From an uncultured Clostridia bacterium (lineage in GTDB: Bacteria; Bacillota; Clostridia; Christensenellales; Aristaeellaceae), in the NCBI GenBank assembly GCA_947565865.1, contig CANOHT010000052.1, positions 1 through 12,733 on the forward strand: a stretch of DNA of 12,733 nt, read 5' to 3'. The position numbers and the translations under genes were made by a program. Positions 1 to 6,584 of this stretch are shown piece after piece. How positions within the stretch are numbered: position 1 is the stretch's first letter; each line of letters starts with the position of its first letter. A model generated the notes under the pieces. It saw nothing but the letters and a program-made list of their open reading frames with translations, did not search any database and was not told the origin of the DNA.

Positions 1-172
1 CGGTATTAGCTGGTAGTTGTTTATGGCTCCGCTCAACATGCTATGCCACGGGGGGCCTGGGGGAACGAAGTACCGCGCCGCCAGTGGCGGATGAAGCGGT
101 ACGCAGTTCCAATGAGGCTCAGAGCGGGGACAGCGCCTGCGTCCCCGCGACATTGCCGAATTGTGGATGGCT
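1..172. repeat. Dispersed repeat, copy A (right-hand part of the element)
   Basis: Non-coding GC-rich sequence that aligns base for base, with no net gap, to 11781-11952 (constant offset 11780). Shared blocks include CGGTATTAGCTGG at position 1, ATGAAGCGGT at 91-100, CAGTTCC at 104-110 and TGCCGAA at 154-160. By hand count, about 54 of 70 bases match over 101-170. It contains a nested hairpin (GTACCGC 70-76 with GCGGTAC 96-102, enclosing CCGCC 78-82 with GGCGG 86-90) and an 8-bp hairpin (GCGGGGAC 124-131 with GTCCCCGC 141-148). The copy may begin before the window. Strand is unassigned. Whether it is mobile or transcribed is unknown. Confidence 0.75.
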
Positions 173-211
173 ACGGTGCTTGTTCAATTTAGCCGCCCCC
201 AATCCTCTTTG

Positions 212-235
212 GTACTTTCTCTGAAGAGAAAGTAC
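212..235. repeat. Perfect 11-bp inverted repeat
   Basis: GTACTTTCTCT (212-222) and AGAGAAAGTAC (225-235) are exact reverse complements separated by two bases, so transcription from either side would give a hairpin. There is no T-tract on either side, so it is not a canonical intrinsic terminator. It lies between two dispersed-repeat copies. Two shorter hairpins of related design follow: GCCCT/AGGGC at 254-267 and again at 299-312. They may be parts of one larger repeated non-coding element. No gene is recognised in 173-320. Confidence 0.7.
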
Positions 236-320
236 AACCAACCATGCTCCGTAGCCCTGCAAAGGGCGCAACTGTTTCCTCCAGAAAAGACAGCCACCGC
301 CCTGCCAAGGGCAAACCCAT

Positions 321-513
321 CCACAATCCCAACGGTTCCAGTCCCATGTGCAACCAGCTCTACCGAACCAGACCAGACGATAGCCTTGCTGCTCAAGCAC
401 ACATTCTTGCTACTATGGAGTTAGAACACCGCCCCTACCAAGCGATATTAACTGGTGACTTGCCTATGGCTAATCCCAATTTGTTGCACTGTTGGCCCTG
501 GGGGCAAGACGCC
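321..513. repeat. Dispersed repeat, copy C (left-hand part of the element)
   Basis: This stretch matches the left part of the repeat at 11661-11955. CCCATGT at 343-349 corresponds to 11681-11687, CAACCAG at 351-357 to CAACCAG just before 11696, and the CGATATTAACTGG block at 443 to CGGTATTAGCTGG at 11781; the spacing between the first and last blocks is 100 bp in both. Past 443 it also tracks copy A, with the CCTGGGGG block at 497-504 against 56-63. It runs up to the stop codon of the methyltransferase gene (519-521). It has no coding character. The end positions are approximate. Confidence 0.65.
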
Positions 514-518
514 GCCCC

Positions 519-1427
519 CTACCGCTTTTTCCTCAGCTTCGCCGCAAAGAACCCCTCGTGAAGGCCGTCCGGACAGACGCACAGCGCACCGGGCAGACTC
601 GTGGGAAGCAGCGGCAGATGCGCCGTCATCGGATGATCGATGGGCACCAGCCCCGCCCGACCGCTCCTGATGGCCGCAGTCACCACATCCTCATTTTCCA
701 TGCGCAAAATGGAGCAGGTGGAATACACCAGCTCCCGACCCGGCGTCAGCAGGCGCAGCGCCTTGTCCAGCAGCGCCCGCTGGGTAGCGACGGTTTTCCG
801 CAGCCAGTCCCGGGTCATGCGGCGGGGCGGCTCGCCCTCACGCAAAAGAACGGTGCCGCTGCCGGAACAAGGCGCATCCAGCAGAATTTTCTGGAAAGAA
901 AACAGATCGTCCAGCTGTCGGGCATCCTCCACCAGCAGCCCCACCATGCCCGCCCCCTGCCTGTCCAGGTTGAAGCGCAGGCGTTCAGCGCGAATCTTAT
1001 TCCGCTCACAGGCGGTAATCTGGCTCTTGCCGCCGGAAAGCGCGGCCAGCTGCGTGGTTTTCCCCCCCGGTGCCGCCGCCATGTCCAGGATGGTTTCCCC
1101 GGGCTGAGGCGACATCAGCAGCGGCGGGATCATGGAGGACAAACTTTGCAGATACACCTCGCCCCGGTCGTAGAGCGGCAGGGCGCGTACATCCTCCTCC
1201 CGGGCATCACTCAGCACCATGGCGTCCGCGTACCAGGGAACGCTATGCCAGACAATGCCCGCCGCCTCAAGCTGCGCGGCCACGCCCTTCAATGTTCCCC
1301 GCAGGGGATTGACCCGCAGCGTCACCGGCCGCCGGGCCATATAGCCCTGGAGAATCAGCACCGTTGTTTCCTCGCCGTACTGCGCCTTCAGCAGCGTGAG
1401 AAGGGTATCCGGTACCTCCGGCAGCAT
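519..1427 (-). CDS. RsmB/NOP-family RNA (cytosine-5)-methyltransferase
   Basis: A 302-residue SAM-dependent RNA m5C methyltransferase of the NOL1/NOP2/Sun family, cytoplasmic, acting on rRNA or tRNA. Visible motifs: RVNPLRGT near residue 38 (N-terminal RNA-binding part), the SAM-binding loop DMAAAPGGKT at 115-124, motif IV DAPCSGSG with Cys187, motif VI YSTCS with the likely nucleophile Cys238, and the family's C-terminal DGLHEGFF. The NusB-like domain of full-length RsmB (about 430-450 residues) is absent, so the exact target (16S C967, another rRNA site, or tRNA) is open. The start at 1427 is chosen because AGGAGG lies 7 bases upstream; a longer in-frame start at 1502 lies inside the neighbouring gene and lacks such a site. 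The upstream LCP gene stops 2 bases before this start, so the two are probably translationally coupled. The stop codon borders a dispersed repeat. Confidence 0.9.
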   Translation of the reverse strand: MLPEVPDTLLTLLKAQYGEETTVLILQGYMARRPVTLRVNPLRGTLKGVAAQLEAAGIVWHSVPWYADAMVLSDAREEDVRALPLYDRGEVYLQSLSSMIPPLLMSPQPGETILDMAAAPGGKTTQLAALSGGKSQITACERNKIRAERLRFNLDRQGAGMVGLLVEDARQLDDLFSFQKILLDAPCSGSGTVLLREGEPPRRMTRDWLRKTVATQRALLDKALRLLTPGRELVYSTCSILRMENEDVVTAAIRSGRAGLVPIDHPMTAHLPLLPTSLPGALCVCPDGLHEGFFAAKLRKKR

Positions 1428-1429
1428 GA

Positions 1430-2431
1430 TTATTCCTCCTTCAACCCCAGGAAGCTGTGTAGCAGCTCCCGGTTCTTTCGCAGATTCGGCGTGATGACCC
1501 ACATGCCGTCGATGGTGCGGGTGGAATACATCCCCTGGGCCGGGATGGTGAGCGTTTCAAAGGAGGCGTTCTTGCAGCGGATGGCCAGGGGAATCAGCGC
1601 CATGGCGTCCGCCAGGGTCAGGTCGGTCTGGAAGACGCTCAGGTTCTGCATCACCAGAAGGACGATAGCGGCCCGATCCATGGTCATCACCTTGCGGAAG
1701 GCGGCCTCGATCACCTTGCGCTGACGGCCCGTGCGCTGGGTATCGCCGTCGATCTTGCGGATGCGGCTGAAGCACAGTGCCTGCTTGCCCGTCAGCTGAA
1801 CCAGGCCGCTTTCCTCCAGCAACTGATCGCTCTCCGGGTCGCCAATCTTTTCATTGTAGAACCGCAGGATGCTGTTGACCTGCTTCCGTTCCTTTTCGCT
1901 GACCTCGACCTCCACGCCGCCAATGGCGTCAATGACCCGAACCAATCGGTCAAAGTTGACCTCCAGATAAGCGTCCGCCGTCACGTTGAAATTGGTTTTC
2001 AGGGTCTCCCGCAGCAGCTGATCCCCGCCCCAGATGTAGCTGGCGTTCAGTCGATTGCTGCCCTTGCCGGGGATTTTCACATAGGTATCCCGCAGGAAGG
2101 ATACTACCCGAATGCGCTTCTCCTGGGCGTTCACCTGCACCAGCATGGTGGTGTCGCTTCGCCCACGGTGGTTGTCCGTGTAGGCGTCGCTGCCCACCAG
2201 CAAGAGGGTGAACACATCCTCGTCCGCCATTGCCATATCCTCCGGGAGCACGGCGAAGGATGAGTGATCCGCCTGCCCCTCCTCGGGCGTTTGCGCCATG
2301 CGCTCCAGCAGCTCCTCCTCGGTGAGCAGCACCATCGTATCGGCGGATTCATCCACCTGGGGCATGTCCTCCGCCAGGGCTGGAACCGTCAGCAGCAGCC
2401 CCATCAGCAGGCATAGCAGCCTTTTGACCAT
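1430..2431 (-). CDS. LytR-CpsA-Psr (LCP) family protein, secreted
   Basis: A 333-residue LCP protein. The family transfers undecaprenyl-linked glycopolymers (wall teichoic acid, capsule or similar) to peptidoglycan outside the membrane. Residues 1-20 form a signal peptide: VKR, a hydrophobic stretch, then VPALA before Glu21, which fits signal peptidase I cleavage. The LCP domain spans about 74-285, with GSD at 80-82, RSDT at 91-94, SFLRDTY at 111-117, NRLNASY at 126-132, the GGVEV loop at 171-175 and the arginine-rich RTGRQRKV at 233-240, which contributes lipid-pyrophosphate and metal-binding residues in the family. The start at 2431 has AAAGGAGC 7 bases upstream; the longer start at 2500 would bury the signal peptide. 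Most LCP proteins keep an N-terminal membrane anchor, so a cleavable signal would be less usual. A hairpin lies in the 93-bp gap to the upstream transporter gene. Confidence 0.92.
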   Translation of the reverse strand: MVKRLLCLLMGLLLTVPALAEDMPQVDESADTMVLLTEEELLERMAQTPEEGQADHSSFAVLPEDMAMADEDVFTLLLVGSDAYTDNHRGRSDTTMLVQVNAQEKRIRVVSFLRDTYVKIPGKGSNRLNASYIWGGDQLLRETLKTNFNVTADAYLEVNFDRLVRVIDAIGGVEVEVSEKERKQVNSILRFYNEKIGDPESDQLLEESGLVQLTGKQALCFSRIRKIDGDTQRTGRQRKVIEAAFRKVMTMDRAAIVLLVMQNLSVFQTDLTLADAMALIPLAIRCKNASFETLTIPAQGMYSTRTIDGMWVITPNLRKNRELLHSFLGLKEE

Positions 2432-2455
2432 AATCGCTCCTTTCGCACCTTCCGC

Positions 2456-2480
2456 GGCAAAGCGGCTTAACCGCCTTGCC
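2456..2480 (-). other. Intergenic hairpin between the CDF and LCP genes
   Basis: On the minus strand GGCAAGGCGG and CCGCTTTGCC pair over 10 bp, with one G-U pair, around a TTAAG loop. It lies 24 bases upstream of the LCP start codon. No T-tract follows, so it is not a standard terminator. An RNA processing or partial attenuation role is possible but unproven. Confidence 0.45.
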
Positions 2481-2524
2481 AAGGTTTCGCGCGCCCTCAT
2501 TGATCGAACGGCAGACTTTCCTGT

Positions 2525-3694
2525 TCACATGCCGTAATAGTCCACGTCAAACTGAATGACGCAGTGATAGGCGGGATCAAGCTCCTTCGCATATGCCGCG
2601 ACGGCCTGCTCCAATTCGGCTGTTTCGCGGTAGTCCGGCGGCACCACCACATCGAAAACCAGGTTCACCTGCTTATTCCCCGGCACCCGGCGCAGGTCGT
2701 GGAGCATCAGCCCCTCGCCCTTGCCGCGGAGGAAGTCCGCCAGCGCGGCCGTCACCCGATCCGTCTCCGGGTCGCCGGAAACCACCGGATCCATGTGAAT
2801 GCAGATGGGGATGTTCAGCTCCCGGCCAACCTCCCTTTCCGCCTGGTCGATCATCTCATGCAGCTCCAGCAGATCGCCGTCCGCCGGCACCTCGGCATGA
2901 ATGGATGCCACACAGCGTCCGGGACCATAATCATGGAGCATCAGGTCATGAATGCCCAGGATCTTGTCATAGCGCATCAGCATGTCGATGATCCGCCGCC
3001 CCAGCTCCTGATCCGGCTTGCCGCCCATGAGGCTGTCTACCGTATCCTTGCATACGCCCCAGCCCGCGCGAAGCACCAGCACCGCGACGATGACGCCCAT
3101 CACGCCGTCCACCGGCCAATCCGTAAAGACGGAGAGCACCATGCTCACCGCCACCGCGGAAGTGGCCATCACGTCCGACAGTGAATCCTTCGACGCCGCC
3201 AGCAGCGTCGAGGCGTCGATCTTCCGCCCGATGTAGCGATAGAAGAAGTAAAGCCAACCCTTCATCAGGATGCTGACCAGCAGCAGCGCGAAGGGAATCC
3301 AGCCAAAGACGGGCTTTACAGGGTGAAAAATGCTTTCCACGCCGCTCATCAGCAGTTCGACGCCCATGAGCAGAATCAGCACGCCCACCCCCAGGGCACC
3401 CAGGTATTCCATCCGTCCATGGCCAAAGGGATGTCCCTTGTCCACCGGCTTTTGCGCCAGACGGATGGAAATCAGGGAAATGATGCTGCCTCCCGCGTCC
3501 GACAGATTGTTCGCCGCGTCCGCCGTCACCGCCACAGACCCCGTGATGGCGCCCACAAAAAATTTCAGCGCCGACAACAGCAGGTTGACCCCGATGCCCA
3601 CCACGGAACCCAGTGTGCCATACTGTCCGCGCACCCTCTGGCTGCCGACGTTCTCCGGCTGGGCAATGAACCGCCGAATCATCCACTTGGTCAT
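2525..3694 (-). CDS. Cation diffusion facilitator (CDF) family metal transporter
   Basis: A 389-residue inner-membrane CDF exporter, expected to pump divalent cations (Zn, Mn or Fe) out of the cytoplasm against protons. Membrane segments are visible at roughly 30-50, 53-78, 98-118, 130-151, 176-190 and 195-213. Family motifs: DAANNLSD at 59-66 in TM2, GHPFGHGRMEY at 87-97 on the TM2-TM3 loop, and KDSLSD at 169-174 in TM5, giving D170 and D174. In the TM2 DxxxD metal site the second position is Asn63, so metal specificity is hard to predict. The cytoplasmic domain (about 225-305) is followed by a further ~80 residues that look like a second copy. The start at 3694 has AAGGAGGA 6 bases upstream; a longer start at 3760 has no such site. 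It lies 75 bp downstream of cca, on the same strand. Confidence 0.92.
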   Translation of the reverse strand: MTKWMIRRFIAQPENVGSQRVRGQYGTLGSVVGIGVNLLLSALKFFVGAITGSVAVTADAANNLSDAGGSIISLISIRLAQKPVDKGHPFGHGRMEYLGALGVGVLILLMGVELLMSGVESIFHPVKPVFGWIPFALLLVSILMKGWLYFFYRYIGRKIDASTLLAASKDSLSDVMATSAVAVSMVLSVFTDWPVDGVMGVIVAVLVLRAGWGVCKDTVDSLMGGKPDQELGRRIIDMLMRYDKILGIHDLMLHDYGPGRCVASIHAEVPADGDLLELHEMIDQAEREVGRELNIPICIHMDPVVSGDPETDRVTAALADFLRGKGEGLMLHDLRRVPGNKQVNLVFDVVVPPDYRETAELEQAVAAYAKELDPAYHCVIQFDVDYYGM

Positions 3695-3769
3695 GGCGCG
3701 TCCTCCTTCTATCTCAAGCCCATTGGGATGCCGACACGGCTTCGCCGCCGCGCCCGGCACCGATGAATA

Positions 3770-5110
3770 TTACCTCTGGTCCCGAAGCCATGCTTCAGCC
3801 CTCGCCAGCAGCGCCTCCCGCCGGTTGGGCAGACGCTCGTCCAGCACCTCCTCCAGCAGGCAGTTCAGGCAGCCGCCGATGAGCTTTCCCCCCGGAACGC
3901 CCATCGCCAGCAAATCGCCGCCGTTGACAGCCAGCTGCTTCAGAGTCACGCAGGGCGTCTGCGCTAACAGCGCGTCCAGCGCCTCCCGCATGGCTTCGGC
4001 CCAGGTCTCCACCTGGGCCCGGTCGTTGGTTCCCTGCCCCAGCGCATCAGCCCGCCGAACCTCGATCAGCTGCCGCAGCGCCTCCTCGCCCAGCTCATTC
4101 AGCCGCCGTTTGAGCAGCTTGGGTTCCGCAGACAAAGGCACATCATGGCGGCGCACCAGGGTCAGCACCCGCCGCGCTGTGGCGTTGTCCACCCGCAGGT
4201 ACGCCAACACCGCCTGAGCCCTTTCCTCCGAATGGGTCTGATGACCATAGAAATGGCCCACGCCCCTGTCGTCTACCGTCATGCAGTCCGGCTTGCCGCA
4301 GTCATGCAGAAGCATGGTCAGCCGAAGCACTTCCGTGGGCGGGACTTCCATCACCGCGTGCAGGGTATGCTCCCACACATCCCAGCAGTGATGCGGATTG
4401 CGCTGATCCAGTCCCGCCATCGGCTTGAGCCAGGGCAGCACCTCAAACACCACATCGGCATATGCTCGGAGGATGTCCGCCGCGCACTCACCGCAGAGCA
4501 ATTTCGCCAGTTCCACCCGGATGCGCTCCGCCGCCACGTCGTGCAGCGTACCCTTCAGGCTATGCGCCGCCCGGGCCGTCTGTTCTTCGATCGCAAAGCC
4601 GTATACAGCCGCGAACCGCAGCGCCCGGAGAATGCGCAGCGCGTCCTCCCGGAAGCGCGTCGCCGCGTCCCCGACACAGCGGATGAGGCCCCGCGCCAGG
4701 TCTTCCCGGCCGCCGAAGGCATCCACCAAGCCTGTATCCGGGTGATAGGCCATGGCGTTGACCGTAAAATCCCGCCGGGCCAGATCCTCCCGCACATCGG
4801 TGACAAAGGTCACGCCATCAGGGTGGCGATGATCGGTGTACGCGCCGTCCACCCGGAAGGTCGTGACCTCATAGGACTCCCCCTCCGCCAGAACCGTCAG
4901 GGTGCCATGCTTCAGGCCCGTCTCCGCCACATGCCATCCGGCGAAGGCCCGCAGCATGTCCTCGGGCGTGGCGGAGGTGCAGACATCCCAGTCCTTCGGC
5001 GTCCGCCCCAGCAGACAGTCCCGAACACAGCCCCCCACCACATAAGCCTGATGGCCCCGGGCCGTCAGCTGAGTCAGAATCCTTGTCACGCCCCGCGGCA
5101 GCGCCATCAT
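3770..5110 (-). CDS. cca: CCA tRNA nucleotidyltransferase (class II) with HD domain
   Basis: A 446-residue enzyme that builds or repairs the 3'-terminal CCA of tRNAs from CTP and ATP. Motifs in order: GGCVRD at 26-31, the catalytic aspartates D40 and D42 in DWDV, RRDFTVNAMA at 112-121, and the nucleotide-selecting EDALRILRALRFA at 155-167 (EDxxR). An HD phosphohydrolase domain follows, with HDCGKP at 269-274 and flanking His247 and His290. Length fits the bacterial HD-containing type. Clostridia usually have one CCA enzyme; a species with separate CC- and A-adding enzymes cannot be excluded. The start at 5110 has GGAGGA 7 bases upstream; the adjacent ATG at 5107 is an equal reading-frame alternative. 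It is the first gene of the minus-strand cluster, under the promoter at 5143-5171. Confidence 0.95.
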   Translation of the reverse strand: MMALPRGVTRILTQLTARGHQAYVVGGCVRDCLLGRTPKDWDVCTSATPEDMLRAFAGWHVAETGLKHGTLTVLAEGESYEVTTFRVDGAYTDHRHPDGVTFVTDVREDLARRDFTVNAMAYHPDTGLVDAFGGREDLARGLIRCVGDAATRFREDALRILRALRFAAVYGFAIEEQTARAAHSLKGTLHDVAAERIRVELAKLLCGECAADILRAYADVVFEVLPWLKPMAGLDQRNPHHCWDVWEHTLHAVMEVPPTEVLRLTMLLHDCGKPDCMTVDDRGVGHFYGHQTHSEERAQAVLAYLRVDNATARRVLTLVRRHDVPLSAEPKLLKRRLNELGEEALRQLIEVRRADALGQGTNDRAQVETWAEAMREALDALLAQTPCVTLKQLAVNGGDLLAMGVPGGKLIGGCLNCLLEEVLDERLPNRREALLARAEAWLRDQR

Positions 5111-5142
5111 CCGGCATTCCTCCGTTCAAACACTTGTCCTCT

Positions 5143-5171
5143 ATTATAATGGAAGACCCGCTGGGAATCAA
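5143..5171 (-). promoter_or_regulatory. Promoter for the cca cluster
   Basis: On the minus strand, TTGATT (5171-5166) is followed after exactly 17 bp by a perfect TATAAT (5148-5143). Initiation would fall near 5136, giving a leader of about 26 bases before the cca start at 5110. This is a good sigma-A type promoter. The spacing and the position just ahead of the first minus-strand gene support it; it has not been tested. Confidence 0.75.
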
Positions 5172-5232
5172 GGGGAGAGGACATATTGGTAAAAGGCGGA
5201 GGAAACCGGCTAAAAATTCCCCCTTTCCCCCG

Positions 5233-5261
5233 TTGCAATCTTCGCGAAAATTTGCTATGAT
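5233..5261 (+). promoter_or_regulatory. Promoter of the pyr operon
   Basis: TTGCAA (5233-5238), a 17-bp spacer, then TATGAT (5256-5261) preceded by TGC, an extended -10. Transcription would start near 5268, only about 27 bases before the pyrC start codon. That leader is too short for a PyrR-type anti-terminator/terminator structure as found in Bacillus pyr leaders, so control is more likely at initiation. Confidence 0.8.
5237..5252. promoter_or_regulatory. Candidate operator palindrome in the pyrC promoter
   Basis: TTCGCGAA (5241-5248) is a perfect 8-bp palindrome lying between the -35 and -10 boxes. It extends to AAT.TTCGCGAA.ATT over 5237-5252 with one mismatched pair, and further GCAA/TTGC arms flank it with a one-base offset (5235-5255). 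A protein bound here would block RNA polymerase. Which regulator would bind is not known, and no regulator gene is in the window. Confidence 0.45.
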
Positions 5262-5294
5262 AGGTCAGATAGGAATCAGCAAGGAGGATGCCGC

Positions 5295-6563
5295 ATGAGG
5301 ATGCTGCTCAAGGACGGCCTGGTGTATGATCAGGGCGCGCTTGTTCCCATGGACTTGGAAGTAACGCAGGGCGTTGTGACCGCGAGGGGGCGCAGTCTTT
5401 CCGCCAATGGCGCGGATCGTGTTATTTCCTTGGACGGCCTCGTTGTTTTTCCCGGTTTCGTGGATGTGCATGTGCATTTGCGGGAGCCGGGATTTTCTTA
5501 TAAGGAGACCATCGCTACCGGCAGCCGCGCCTGTGCCCGGGGGGGCTTCACCCACGTCTGCGCCATGCCTAATCTTTCGCCCGCGCCCGACAGCGACGAG
5601 CATCTGCGCCTTCAGGAGGAACTGATCGCCCGGGACGCGGTCATCGGCGTCACGCCCTACGCTTCCATCACCGTGGGGCAGAGGGGCGAGGGCGAGCTGA
5701 CCGATATGGCGGGCCTGGCCGGACGGGTCGCTGGGTTTTCGGATGACGGCCGGGGTGTGCGGGAGGAAGCCACCATGCGGGAGGCCATGCGCCGCTGCAG
5801 AGACGCGGGCAGCCTCATCGCCGCCCACTGCGAGGACGTCAGCCTCATTCCTCCCGGCGGAGCCATCCACGCGGGCGGCTACGCCCGGGAGCATGGCATC
5901 CCCGGCATCCCCTCGGAAAGCGAGTGGCGGCCCATTGAGCGCGACCTCCGGCTGGCCCGGGAGACCGGCTGCCCTTACCATGTGTGCCATGTGTCCTGCA
6001 AGGAATCCGTGGCGCTGATCCGTCAGGCCAAGGCGGAGGGCGTGGACATCACCTGCGAAACCGGCCCCCACTACCTGCTTTTGTGTCAGGATGATCTGCA
6101 GGATCTGGGCCGGTTCAAGATGAACCCGCCCTTGCGGAACGCCGATGACCGGGACGCCCTGGTGGAAGCCGTTCTGGACGGCACCGTCGACATGCTGGCC
6201 ACCGACCACGCGCCCCATTCCGCTGAAGAAAAGGCCAAGGGGCTGCGCGGCTCCGCCATGGGCGTGGTGGGCATTGAGACTGCCTTCCCGCTGATGTACA
6301 CCTACTTCGTCGAGACGGGACGGATGGGGCTGAGCCGGCTGATCCGTCTGATGGCGGAGGCTCCCCGGGAGCGCTTCGGCTTCGGCGGCGGGCTGGCCCT
6401 GGGCGACCGGGCCGAGCTCACCGCCTTCGACCTGCGCGTGAAGGATAAGATCGACCCGGCGGATTTCCTGTCCCTGGGCCATGCCACGCCCTTCGAGGGC
6501 TGGGAGGTTCATGCTCGCTGCCGCCTGACCCTGGTGGGCGAGACCGTCGCCTATGAGAACTGA
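5295..6563 (+). CDS. pyrC: Dihydroorotase, class I
   Basis: A 422-residue zinc amidohydrolase that interconverts carbamoyl aspartate and dihydroorotate, step 3 of pyrimidine synthesis. The metal ligands of class I enzymes fall at the expected places: His59 and His61 in DVHVHLREPG, Asp151 in FSDDG, His178 in AAHCED, His232 in YHVCH and Asp304 in ATDHAPH. MPN at 91-93 and the C-terminal GHATPFEGW at 395-403 are also typical. No inactive-homologue changes are seen. AAGGAGG at 5281-5287 sits 7 bases before the ATG. It is the first gene of the operon; pyrK follows after 21 bases. Confidence 0.97.
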   Translation: MRMLLKDGLVYDQGALVPMDLEVTQGVVTARGRSLSANGADRVISLDGLVVFPGFVDVHVHLREPGFSYKETIATGSRACARGGFTHVCAMPNLSPAPDSDEHLRLQEELIARDAVIGVTPYASITVGQRGEGELTDMAGLAGRVAGFSDDGRGVREEATMREAMRRCRDAGSLIAAHCEDVSLIPPGGAIHAGGYAREHGIPGIPSESEWRPIERDLRLARETGCPYHVCHVSCKESVALIRQAKAEGVDITCETGPHYLLLCQDDLQDLGRFKMNPPLRNADDRDALVEAVLDGTVDMLATDHAPHSAEEKAKGLRGSAMGVVGIETAFPLMYTYFVETGRMGLSRLIRLMAEAPRERFGFGGGLALGDRAELTAFDLRVKDKIDPADFLSLGHATPFEGWEVHARCRLTLVGETVAYEN

Positions 6564-6584
6564 CTATCCGGAAGGAGTGAGACC

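Noticed and set aside
500..519. GGGGGC/GCCCCC hairpin as a terminator of the minus-strand cluster
   Set aside because: It includes part of the stop codon region and has no T-tract after it on the minus strand; more likely part of the repeat.
119..561. Small open frames on both strands at the left end
   Set aside because: They run across the dispersed repeats and hairpins, overlap each other on both strands, and have no good ribosome binding site.
492..1724. Long plus-strand open frame (410 codons)
   Set aside because: Antisense to the methyltransferase and the LCP gene, both of which have complete family motifs. High GC leaves opposite frames open. No family motif or ribosome binding site.
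5145..5150. Plus-strand TATAAT upstream of pyrC
   Set aside because: The TATAAT is shared by the overlapping minus-strand box; on the plus strand no -35 lies at 16-18 bp, while the minus strand has TTGATT at exactly 17 bp.
5262..5294. PyrR-binding attenuator in the pyrC leader
   Set aside because: The leader is too short to hold alternative hairpins, and no terminator stem or T-tract is present.
5265..6512. Long minus-strand open frame (415 codons)
   Set aside because: Antisense to pyrC; low-complexity G/H/A/Q-rich translation and no recognisable motif.
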